Source: Triticum aestivum
Taxonomy: Eukaryota; Streptophyta; Magnoliopsida; Poales; Poaceae
Assembly: GCF_018294505.1 (NCBI RefSeq)
Contig: NC_057809.1
Location: 414,074,104 to 414,138,103 of the forward strand
DNA length: 64,000 bases
Reading direction: 5' to 3'
In this document: one piece after another, positions 54,110 to 64,000 of the stretch
How positions within the stretch are numbered: the stretch's first letter is position 1
Layout: every line of letters begins with the position of its first letter
The notes under the pieces: model-generated
What the model was told of the DNA's origin: nothing
Database searches by the model: none
Seen by the model: only the letters and a program-made list of their open reading frames with translations
Made by a program: the position numbers and the translations under genes

Positions 54110-57100
54110 TGTAACACCCACGATGCGGCAATATCTCCCACGTGTCGAGGCATGACTTAGAGGCATAACCGCATGGTGGTTTAGTCGCAGGTGGGGTAAT
54201 CTTCACACAATCTCATGTACTGAATAAGAAAGGGATAAAGAGTTGGCTTACAATCGCCACTTCACCCAAATAACAAGTTATACATACATCATCCAGAGTA
54301 CAACCAAAGGTCCGACTACAAAACCAAAATAAAGGAAGACAACCCCAAATGCTAGATTCCCGATCGTCCCAACTGGGCTCCACTACTGATCAACAGGAAA
54401 AGACACATAACAGCTATCAAGATCTTCATCGAGCTCCCACTTGAGCTCGGTTGCGTCATTGCACTGGTATCATCGGCACCCACAACTATGTGGAAGTATC
54501 TATGAGTCACGAGGACTCAGCAATCTCACACCCGCGAGATCAAGACTATTTAAGCTTATGGGTAGGATAAGGTAGCGAGGTGGAGCTGCAGCAAGCACTA
54601 AGCAAATACGATGGCTAACATACTCAAATAAGAGCGAGAAGAGAAGCAACACAATGGTTGTGAAGCCAGAAGTGGTCAAGAAGTGATCCTGAAACTACTT
54701 ACGCACAACCATAACACAAGAACCGTGTTCACTTCCCGGACTCCACCGAAAAGAGACCATCACGGCTACACACGCGGTTGATGCATTTTAATTAAGTCAA
54801 GTGTCAAGTTCTCTACAACCGGACATTACCAAATTCCCATCTGCCACATAACTGTGGGCACGGCTCTCGAAAGTGTATACCCTGCAGGGGTGTCCCAGCT
54901 TAGCCCATCACAACCTCTCACAGTCAAGCCTTCTCCCGGGGAGACCCGATCAGTCTCGGAATCCTGGTTACAAGACATTTCGACAATGGTAAAACCAGAC
55001 CAGCAAAGCCACCTGAATGTGCCGACAAATCCCGATAGGAGCTGCACATATCTCGTTCTCATGGCACACCGGATTGTCCAAACTTCCGGTAGGCCAGCCC
55101 AGAGTTGCCCCTGGTGGCCACCGGCGGTTGACAGGTTGGACCAGCACTCAGAGGAGCACTGGCCCGGGGGTTTAAAATAAAGATGACCCTTGAGTCTACA
55201 GAACCCAAGGGAAAAGGCTTAGGTGGCAAATGTTAAAACCAAGGTTGAGCCTTGCTCGAGGAGGTTTATTCAAAGCGAACTGTCAAGGGGTTCCCATAAC
55301 ACGCAAAATCAAGGAACATAACACCGGTATGACGGAAACAAAGGCGGCAAGAGTGGAACAAAACACCAGGCATAAGGCCGAGCCTTCCACCCTTTACCAA
55401 GTATATAGATGCATTAATTAAATAAGAGATAACGTGATATCCCAACATATACATGTTCCAACATAGAACAAACTTCAACTTCACCTGCAACTAGCAACGC
55501 TATAAGAGGGGCTGAGCAAAAGCGGTAACTTAGCCAAACAACGGTTTGCTAGGAAGGTGGGTTAGAGGCTTGACATGGCAATATGGGAGGCATGATATAA
55601 CAAGTGGTAGGTAGCATGACATAGCGATAGAGCGAACAACTAGCAAGCAAAGATAGAAGTGATTTCGAGGGTATGGTCATCTTGCCTGAAATCCCGCAAG
55701 GAAGAAGAACGGGTCCATGAAGAAGACAAACGGACGTAGTCGAACGGATCCTCACAACTCCGGAATGAAACCGAAGCTAACGAGAGAAGTAACCCGGAAA
55801 GAAGGAAACAACATAGTAAACAACCATCACATAAACATGGCATGATGCACAACCAAGTATGATGCATGTCCGGTTTAATGAGGCATGGCATGGCAAAGTG
55901 CACAAACAACACTACAAGTTAAGTGGAGCTCAATATGCAATGAGTTGCATATTATCGAAACACCACATTCAAGTTATTTAGTTTGATCTCATTTATGTAC
56001 CCAACAATATTAAATGTTGATTAACAAGGCAAGAGGTGAGGCTTAAGTAAACTACACATTCTAGGCAATTTAAATGAGGCCGGAACAACAAGCAACAATT
56101 CCGGAAAATCCCCATTTACCAATTTAATGCAAACACCAATTTTAACCATTTTAAATGTTGTTATCATGATGCGGATGATATATGCAAGTTGGATGCAATT
56201 TTAAGAAAATATTGCCATGAGCATGTTGTGAAGCATTTGGCCACCATGGCGGAAACGAAAGGGGTGCCACGGCAACGACAACGGAAATGGTGCCACGCAA
56301 CATTCCGGTTCTGACAACTCATTGAGATATCGGTGCAAAAGAAGCAAGTGTGCGGGACATGCTAGAGATAGAGGGGTGACCCCGGTTACCGGGTTCCCAC
56401 ACGTCGACGGCTCAGAAACGGGTAACGCGCAAGAGATACATCGTACGCGGCGAGCAATAGTTACATGAAACCATCTCATACACACATCACAAGCATTCGT
56501 CCACGGGCAGTCGTCTCGATGTTATACCTTTGAAGCGTGCATTTTCAGAGCGGTTTGAGTTTGTTGAGGGAAGTAGTGGTTCACGTTTTGAAGAGGAACT
56601 TGATGAATTCGAATCCCTTCGGGGTTGTCGTGGTACTAGGGGTTTTCGGACTCGTCGATCTCGTTCTTGTGACGGTAGTGGTACACGGTCGTCGTGGAAG
56701 TAGTTGTACACATTGTCTTGTCGAACCCATGGCGATGGTAGTCGTTCACCCGACGGTCTTTGGCAACGGTCGTCGTACAGGGTTCGTAGATGTTCGGGTC
56801 GAGGGTAGAGGTACTTGGTATCTTGTGGAACTTCACGGTTCGTCGTGGTACTTGGCGGTCTCGAACGGGGCAACAACATGTAGTCGAACTTGGGGTCTTG
56901 GTCCTGGCGATCAAAAGGGTACTTGCGGTCTTGACGAATCCATAGTGGTACTGGGCGAGATCATGGCCACGGCAGTCTTCGGACTTGGTTTTCCTGTACA
57001 TGACTCCAGGGGTCCTGGGGGAACTCGGCGATGGCCATGGCAAAGAGTCGATGGTAGATAGTGAAGCAGGGAGCAGCAGCTCGAGTCGCGGCAGCAGCAG

Positions 57101-58597
57101 CTATAGCGGGCGGAGGTCGGGGTCGGAGCATGGACGCAGTGAGGATGAGGGCTACTGCTACTGCCCCATGGTGGGCGGGGCACCTGGATGAGGAGGAGGC
57201 TGCAGCCTCGGTGACGAAGCCTTGCTGGTGGTCGGCCGGTGATGGAGGTTGGGCGCACAGAGGCACGACGGAGGGTTGCGGGGTTGAGCATGAGCTCTCC
57301 TGCGTGACCTAAAGCCCTCGCTTGTAGGCACTGGCTCGCCGGTGACGAGGAAGAAGCAGGGGCGGCGGAGCGGAGCCAAGTAGTCACTTGGTCGGCAAAG
57401 CAAGGAGAAGCAGAGGACGGGGAGGCGAGGAGAAGCAGAGGACGGGGAGGCTGGCAAGGCTTTCCTGGACGAGCAACAACGGAGGTTGTAGGCTCGCGAA
57501 GGGCTCATCGGAGCATCCAGTGCTCGCGGAGGCAGAGGCATGGTGTAGGGGAGCATCCAGAGCAGCTCGGACGCGAAGGCAGCGCACGCCGGAGTTGATG
57601 GCTAGCGTGGTGGCAGGTGAAGGAGGAGCGGGAGAGGAGGTGGCTATGGCGTGGAGGAGGAGCAGCAATCGGGACTGGAGGAATGCCATGGCACCATGGG
57701 GGGAAGGAGGCGCAGAGGCAGGGCTTGCCGGCGGTGGCTCCATGGAGGTGGAGCAGGGGATCAAAATGGAGAGGTTGCGGGGTGCGTTGTGTGTGTGTTT
57801 CTGGCGGCGCAGGAGGAGAACGAAGGGAGAGATGGGGATCAAGCGGAAGGGAATCGAGGGGGAGCCGATGTTGTGGGAGAAAGCGGAGGGGGTCGATCGG
57901 GAGATGGGGGTTAGGGTTAGGATGGGCCTCGAGGATGGTCCAAGTGCCATGGGGGTTTGGTGGGCCTAGGGAGGCCGGCCTGGGCTGGGCTTCTCTCACC
58001 CTCTCTCTTCTTCTTCTAAAAACAGAAGAAAAGAAAGAAGAAGAAAAAACAAAGAATAAAAAAAAGAAAGAAGAGATAGGACAAGAATTTGCGCAAGCGG
58101 GTAATTTTCCCGGACTCATAAAAATGAGTCTGATCCCGGAAAAATAGAAGTGGGCACGCGGTTGAAGTTGAATTCGAACTCGTTTGAAATTAAATCCAAA
58201 AGATTTGAATAGGAAGTGAGGTTAGGGAAGGTCCAAAAATATTGAAACTTTTGGAGGAGCCTCAAAAAAATGGAGAAAGAATTATCGTCAAGGTTTGGAG
58301 ACGAGGAATTGAGAAAGAAAAGGCATGGGGTTATCTTTGCATGTGTGTTAGAATATCTACTATAGCTCCCTAATATATTGGGAGGATATGTTATATAGAG
58401 AAATCACCATGTGAGTTCCCTCAATTTAAATAGATCAAAGATCTATGCATTTTATTTAGTTGAGTTTTAAAAAGGGATGCAAGATGACATGATGCAATGC
58501 ACATGATGCAAAGATGAATGCAACGAACCAAACAAATCACATGACGAAACTTGGAATACAAGGAAGGCATCTAAAGCGCCAGTCTCGGGGCATTACA
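54110..58597 (-). repeat. Full 4.5-kb LTR (left copy)
   Basis: Starts TGTAACACCCACGATG and ends GGGGCATTACA. Segments 55144-55917 and 56587-58597 match the right copy closely. Long GC-rich frames on both strands at 56500-58150 recur in the right copy but contain no recognisable domain and differ by frame-changing indels, so they are treated as non-coding LTR sequence. The minus strand has an A/T-rich run at 58017-58070 followed by CCTCGAGGCCCATCC. Confidence 0.85.
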
Positions 58598-58969
58598 ACA
58601 CTCCATCACTACGAGAGGATCTCGTCCCGAGATCTAGGATGGCACCGGGGAGAAACGGAAGAGGAAGAGCTAAAACAAAGTTCCTTCTTGAACAAACGAG
58701 TGAAACCATGAACCTTGAGAGGTTGAACAAATTGAAAGAAACAATGCAACAAAGATGAACAAAGTTGAAAACACTCCGTTAGAAAAGAGGAACAAGGAAC
58801 CTTACTAGAACCTTGTAGGTTGAAAGACATAAGAAAAGGGTTGTAATGGACAGGAAGTACATGCAAACACTCCAGTTGAAATGAGATGTACAAGGAACAA
58901 TAAAGAAAAATTATGACAACACTCCGGTTGGAAATGGAAGGAAAAGAATAAGAGCTTGGCAAAATGAAA
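58598..58969 (-). other. Internal remnant of the long-LTR element
   Basis: Only the last part before the minus-strand 3' LTR remains, ending CTCGGGACGAGATCCTCTCG. The primer site and all coding regions are gone. The junction at 58969/58970 joins it to the middle of the other LTR. Confidence 0.7.
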
Positions 58970-61833
58970 GCACTCAGAGGAGCACTGGCCCGGGGGTTTA
59001 AAATAAAGATGACCCTTGAGTCTGCAGAACCCAAGGGAAAAAGGCTTAGGTGGCAAATGTTAAAACCAAGGTTGGGCCTTGCTGGAGGAGTTTTATTCAA
59101 AGCGAACTGTCAAGGGGTTCCCATAACACCCAACCGCGTAAGGAACGCAAAATCAAGGAACATAACACCGGTATGACGGAAACTAAGGCGGCAAGAGTGG
59201 AACAAAACACCGGTTAAGGCCGAGCCTTCCACCCTTTACCAAGTATATAGATGCATTAATTAAATAAGAGATAATGTGATATCCCAACATATACATGTTC
59301 CAAAATAGAACAAACTTCAACTTCACCTGCAACTAGCAATGCTATAAGAGGGGCGGAGAAAAAGTGGTAACTTAGCTAAACAACGGTTTGCTAGGAAGGT
59401 GGGTTAGAGGCTTGACATGGCAATATGGGAGGCATGATATAACAAGTGGTAGGTAGTGCGATATAGCGATAGAGCGAACAACTAGCAAGCAAAGATAGAA
59501 GTGATTTCAAGGGTACAGTCATCTCGTCTGAAATCCCGCAAGGAAGAAGAACGGATCCATGAAGAAGACAAACGGACGTATTCGAACGGATCCTCACAAC
59601 TCCGGAACGAAACTGAAGCTAACGAGAGAAGCAACCCGGAAAGAAGGAAACAACATAGTAAACAACCATCACATAAACATGGCATGATGCACAACCAAGT
59701 ATGATGCATGTCCGGTTTAATGAGGCATGGCATGGCAAAGTGCACAAACAACACTACAAGTTAAGTGGGAAACACCACATTTAAGTTATTTAGTTCAATC
59801 TCGTGTAGTTTCCATATTGACGAATTCGAATCCCTTCGGGGTTGTCGTGGTACTAGGGGTTTTCGGACTCGTTGATCTCATTCTTGTGACGGTAGTGGTA
59901 CACGGTCGTCGTGGAAGTAGTTGTACACATTATCTTGTCGAACCCATAGCGACGGTAGTTGTTCACCCGATGGTCTTTGGCAACGGTCGTCCTATAGTGT
60001 TCGTAGATATTCGGGTCGAGGGTAGAGGTACTTGGTATCTTCTCGAACTTCACGGTTCGTCAGTGGTACTTGACGGTCTCGAACGGGGCAGCAACATGTA
60101 GTCAAACATGGGGTCTCGGTCCTGACGATCAAAAGGGTACTTGCGGTCTTGACGAATCCGTAGTGGTACTGGGCGAGATCACGTCCACGGCAGTCTTCGG
60201 ACTTGGTTTTCCTGTACATGACTCTAGGGGTCCTGGGGGAACTCAGCGATGGCCATGGCAAAGAGGCGACGGTATATAGCGAAGCAGGGAGCAGCAGCTC
60301 AAGTCGCGGTAGCAGCAGCTATCACGGGCGGAGGTCGGGGCTGGAGCATGGACGCAGTGAGGACGAGGGCTGCTGCTGCTGCCCCATGGCAGGCGAGGCA
60401 CGTGGACGAGGAGGAGGTTGCGGCCTCGATGACGAAGCCTTGCTGGTGGTCGGCCGGTGACGGAGGTTGGGCGCGCGGAGGCGCGATGGAGGGTTGCGGG
60501 GTTGAGCATGAGCTCTCCTGCATGACCTACAGCCCTCGCTTGTAGGCACCGGCTCGCCGGTGACGAGGAAGAAGCAGGGCGGCAGAGCGGAGCCAAGCAG
60601 TCACTTGGACGGCGAGGCGAGGAGAAGCAGAGGACGGGGAGGCCGGCGAGGCTTTCCTGGACGGGCAGCAGCGGAGGTTGTAGGCTGGCGAAGGGCTCGC
60701 CGAAGCATCCAGTGCTCGCAGAGGCCGACGCATGGTGCAGGGGAGCGACGGAGGCGCTAGGAACGAACCCGAAGAGGAGAAGGGAGGGGCGGAGCAGAGC
60801 AGCTCGGACGCGAAGGCAGCGCACGCCGGAGTTGATGGCCAGCGTGGCGGCAAGTGAAGCAGGAGCAGGAGAGGAGGTGGCTGTGGCGTGGAGGAGGAGC
60901 AGCACTTGGGACTGGAGGAAGGCCATGGCACAATGGGGAAGGAGGCGCAGAGGCAGGGCTTGCCGGCGGTGGCGCCATGGAGTTGGAGCAGGGGATCGAA
61001 ATGGAGTGGCTGCGGGGTGCGATGTGTGTGTGTGTCTCTGGCGGCGCAGGAGGAGAACGAAGGGAGAGATGGGGATCGAGCGGAAGGGAATCAAGGGGGA
61101 GGCGCCGTTGTGGGAGAAAGCAGAGGGGGTCGATCGGGAGATGGGGGTTAGGGTTAGGATGGGCCTCGAGGATGGTCCAAGTGCCATAGGGGTTTGGTGG
61201 GCCTAGGGAGGCCGGCCTGGGCTGGTCTTCTCTCTCCCTCTCTCTTCTTCTTCCAAAAACAGAAGAAAAAAAAGAAAAAAACAAAGAAGAAAAAAAGGAG
61301 AATAAAGAAGAGATAGGACAAGAATTTGCGCAAGCGGGTAATTTTCCCGGACTCATAAAAATGAGCCTGATCCCGGAAAAATAGAAGTGGGCATGCGGTT
61401 GAAGTTGAATTCAAACTCATTTGAAATTAAATCCAAAAGATTTGAATAGGAAGTGAGGTTAGGGAAGGTCCAAAAATATTGAGACTTTTGGAAGAGCCTC
61501 AAAAAATGGAGAAAGAATTATCAGCAAGGTTTGGAGACGAGGAATTGAGAAAGAAAAGGCATGGGGTTATCTTTGCACGTGTGTTACAATATCTACTATA
61601 GCTCCCTAATATATTGGGAGGATATGTTATATAGAGAAATCACCATGGGAGTTCCCTCAATTTAAATAGATCAAAGATCTATGCATTTTATTTAGTTGAG
61701 TTTTAAAAAGGGATGCAAGATGACATGATGCAATGCACATGATGCAAAGATGAATGCAACAAACCAAACAAATCACACGATGAAACATGGAATACAAGGA
61801 AGGCATGTGAAGCGCCGGTCTCGGGGCGTTACA
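58970..61833 (-). repeat. Truncated LTR (right copy)
   Basis: It corresponds to 55144-58597 of the other copy, with an approximately 32-bp and an approximately 590-bp deletion around 59768-59822 (relative to 55926-56607). It ends GGGGCGTTACA. Confidence 0.85.
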
Positions 61834-61838
61834 CTCTC

Positions 61839-62060
61839 CCCCTCACTGCTGGTCAAAGACCCGACAGGATCTGTCCGCCAGGAAGGGAAGGAGGCTTAAC
61901 GCTGTCGCCGTTGGCGAGGGAGGGAATCCACTATCGGCGCAGTTGTTCACTTTCACCCAGCGGCGGCACGGAATCCGACCCCTTCTTCTTTGCCACCGTA
62001 CATAGTGTGGGCCGAACGGCCTCCGGTCGCCCAACGAACCACACCCCAAGAACCTTAAGG
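61839..62060 (+). other. Putative first exon of a host gene, continuing the split leader
   Basis: Once the long-LTR element is removed, this GC-rich segment follows the CT-rich leader directly. A frame from within the leader is open to 62093 and another is open to about 62001. The block ends at CCTTAAG|GTATAATT near 62060, a good donor, after which composition turns AT-rich. I recognise no domain. It could equally be an untranslated exon. Confidence 0.4.
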
Positions 62061-62123
62061 TATAATTTATTTATTCCACATGCATTGCTCTAGCTGCATG
62101 TGGGCTTTTTCCGCTTCTGCACT

Positions 62124-62400
62124 CGAATCTAGGTGTTGGATCAAACAGGAAAGTAGTGGGGAAAGTTGTATACCATGAATCTAGGACGTGGTTCAAAGAG
62201 GAAAGGAATGGAGGAAAGTAGTGGGAAAAGTTGTATAGCATGAATCTAGGACGTGGTTCAAAAAGGAAATGAAGGGGGAAAGTAGTGGGGAAAGTTGTAT
62301 CGCATGAATCTAAGACGTGGTTCAAATAGGAAAGGAATGGGGAAAGTTGTATAGCATAAATCTAGGACGTGGTTCAAAGAGGAAAGGAAGGGGGGAAGTA
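62124..62400. repeat. Minisatellite, unit about 52-65 bp, five copies
   Basis: Copies start near 62124, 62177, 62242, 62306 and 62358. Each contains GAATCTAGGACGTGGTTCAA and GGGGAAAGTTGTATAGCAT with small deletions (unit 4 is 52 bp). The array lies in the presumed first intron. Confidence 0.9.
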
Positions 62401-62711
62401 CGAGTACATACTGGCTATCTAGCACCTACGTTGGTCGAAAAGGGAAAACAATGACAAACGCAGTACGCACATCTGTAATGAACTGATCTTTTGTTTTGGG
62501 GGACAAGGCTGTAGAGTTTGAGCAGGAGTTGATTTGTTGCGGTCACATAGGGAAACGTGTCTAAAGATAACAAAACTGGGACCAACACAAACATGCTCCT
62601 TGGTTGTTTGTTCTTTGTTGCAACAGACTGTGCATCACCACAGTACATCGGTAGATGCACATGGTGCTGGTGCATCCACTGTCCCGTGCAACAGTTTAGC
62701 TGTTGTTAATC
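62401..62711. other. Intron-like DNA; no gene seen
   Basis: No frame of convincing length; no element termini identified. Confidence 0.35.
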
Positions 62712-63029
62712 TAAGGCCCTGTTTGGTTAAAAACTCCCTAGTCCCTACCTGCTTGGTTCCAGGGACTAAACATGGACTAGAGGTTATTAAATGACATGCT
62801 AAAAGACCATGTTGCCCCTAGTAATGAACTAATAGAGACAAGGTGTGATGCATGGCAGGGGCAACTATTGGAAAAAGTCCCAAAAAGACTCTCCCTCAGG
62901 GTCTTCTTTTTTAGTCCCAAATGCCCACTTTTAGTCCCTAAAAGTCCCTCCTGTTTGGTTTAGATGGGATTGACACGGAGTTTTTTTAGTCCCTCCACCA
63001 AAATGTCCCTGTAAAAAAACACCCTCTAA
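62712..63029. mobile_element. PIF/Harbinger MITE (312 bp) with TSDs TAA
   Basis: Starts GGCCCTGTTTGGTTAAAAAC at 62715 and ends AAAAAACACCCTC at 63026. TAA trinucleotides flank both sides (62712-62714, 63027-63029), the TWA target of PIF/Harbinger. It shares termini and the GTCCCAAAAAGACTCTCC interior with 49963-50338. Confidence 0.8.
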
Positions 63030-63745
63030 TAATGCCGCTGGAAAATTGATGCAATGCCACAGTTAAAAGCAAATTACATGTTTAACGAATTTTATTGTTA
63101 ATATAATCTCTCTATTAATATTAAACAATGCCACCATTTGAGAAATGGTACTGTCTTGCTTTCTTTCCCATTTAGATAAGGTAGATGCTTCTTTTTGTTG
63201 GCTTCTGTGTCATCCACAATTATTGACCACTAGTTGTTTCCTTTGCACCTCTGTGTAAACAGGGTTATCTACTTCACCTCGTTGCCATTATGACCTTTTG
63301 TTGCACCGCACAAAACACTTTTGTTTTAAGAGTGTTTTGTGCAGTTCAACCAAAATGTCACACCGACAATGTTGTTTGATTGCTTGATCTTAGTGGAACT
63401 GCACAAGAGGAGATCTTACTTCCTATCCGTGTTGGCAAATTTGGTTCAGATCTTCTTCTTGTGAGTTGTTTGAATTCCGCGTCATGAGAGGTCAGTACTA
63501 GCCTTCTTTCACATGATTCTGAAGTGTGCTTTCATATGTTGTGCTACTTGTACGATAATGTTGCTTGATTTTAGTGAACTGCACAAATGAAGACAAGACT
63601 TCCAATATGTATGTGCATAGTAATATCCCATTGAGGTAAGATAAGGATATTTCACAACTGTTGTCCTGTATTTTGCCACTTTCATCAGAAAATTAGTGTC
63701 ATTGTTTAGTGCTATACTTGTGCAACCTAATTGACATGCCAAATC
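63030..63745. other. Intron-like DNA with a short direct repeat; no gene seen
   Basis: AATGTTGTTTGATTGCTTGA...GTGGAACTGCACAAGAGGAG near 63369-63411 recurs as AATGTTGCTTGATTTTAGTG-AACTGCACAAATGAAGAC near 63557-63595. No other structure is visible. Confidence 0.35.
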
Positions 63746-63867
63746 TTACATTGAAGGCGAAGCTTGTCTGTTATTGAACCAAGTGATGAAGGGGAAGAAC
63801 AAGCGGAAGAAAAACAAAATCAACTCCCGGTGCTGTAATGAAGCACTGGAACTGTGATGACACAAGT
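63746..63867 (+). CDS. Possible small exon with a Lys-rich product (uncertain)
   Basis: One frame encodes NQVMKGKNKRKKNKINSRCC and reaches a stop near 63857. Another encodes IEPSDEGEEQAEEKQNQ and stops near 63837. A donor-like CAA|GTAATG lies near 63866. Purine-rich composition alone can produce such frames. It is listed because it is the best exon candidate downstream of the promoter at 53920; support is weak. An acceptor-like CAAACAG|GG near 63982 may start another exon running off the window. Confidence 0.2.
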
Positions 63868-64000
63868 AATGATATAGTTTTGCATCTTAATTTATTGCTA
63901 TGGCTGGAACGAGCAATTGTTTTGCCATTGATTTCATGCCACTCTTAATGTAATACATAATTATCTCTACTTGTGCAAACAGGGATCTTCTTTAAAGATA

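Larger units (their letters stand above)
54105..61838 (-). mobile_element. Long-LTR retrotransposon derivative (LARD-like) with TSDs CTCTC, mostly LTR
   Basis: The element runs from TGTAACACCC at 54110 to ...GGGGCGTTACA at 61833, with TSDs CTCTC at 54105-54109 and 61834-61838. One LTR is 54110-58597 (4488 bp). The other, 58970-61833, lacks the first 1034 bp and has two further deletions. Only 372 bp of internal DNA remain between them. On the minus strand that remnant ends with CTCGGGACGAGATC before the LTR, a phrase common just before the 3' LTR of grass Gypsy elements. LTRs of about 4.5 kb recall the barley LARD group (Sukkula); that name is a suggestion from memory. No protein motif is present. 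Confidence 0.85.

Noticed and set aside
57384..58147. Several overlapping frames up to 204 codons, and the 314-codon frame at 60243-61187
   Set aside because: They lie in the GC-rich part of both LTR copies on both strands, differ by frame-changing indels between copies and contain no recognisable domain.

Overview
The window looks like intergenic DNA from a large grass genome, most likely Triticeae (wheat, Aegilops or barley relatives). The basis is the element types: several LTR families that I recognise from memory as typical of Triticeae, CACTA elements with TGGGCC-rich ends, Stowaway MITEs with CTCCCTCCGTTCC ends, and PIF/Harbinger MITEs. No clearly intact host protein gene was found. 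Family names are from memory and unverified. Boundaries, target-site duplications (TSDs), primer sites and reading frames were read directly.

Layout, left to right. (1) 1-2227: 3' end of a Copia element with its 1372-bp LTR. (2) 2228-21477: a plus-strand CACTA-type element whose right end is the CACTA terminus at 21477. Two gene copies with related exons lie in it, and a complete Gypsy element (5937-15118, TSD CTTAG) and a solo LTR (15259-17014, TSD GATAT) are nested inside. (3) 21478-24103: a broken gene of unknown function with a clear TATA promoter, followed by Helitron-like ends. (4) 24104-31401: a minus-strand Copia element (TSD GGACC) that lost reverse transcriptase when a Gypsy fragment (24863-26127) was inserted and DNA was deleted. 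(5) 32080 to about 39700: a second CACTA element of the same family in opposite orientation, with tandemly duplicated exons. (6) 40618-47793: a complete non-autonomous Athila-like Gypsy element (TSD GCCAT) inserted in a 91-bp tandem repeat. (7) 47794-53740: repeat-rich unique DNA with microsatellites, Stowaway and Harbinger MITEs, and a Mutator-like element carrying a broken glucosyltransferase fragment. (8) 53870-62060: a promoter-like region whose tandemly duplicated CT-rich leader is split by a very-long-LTR element (54110-61833, TSD CTCTC). (9) 62061-64000: intron-like DNA with a 65-bp minisatellite, a Harbinger MITE and a weak exon candidate.

Nearly all coding capacity belongs to transposable elements and most of it is broken by in-frame stops or frameshifts. 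The most interesting points are: a separate gene with its own TATA promoter antisense to a Gypsy retrotransposon that has lost most of pol; the glucosyltransferase fragment between long inverted repeats; the CACTA exon duplications; a 13-base inverted filler at a Copia/Gypsy deletion junction; and the putative host leader split by a 7.7-kb retrotransposon.
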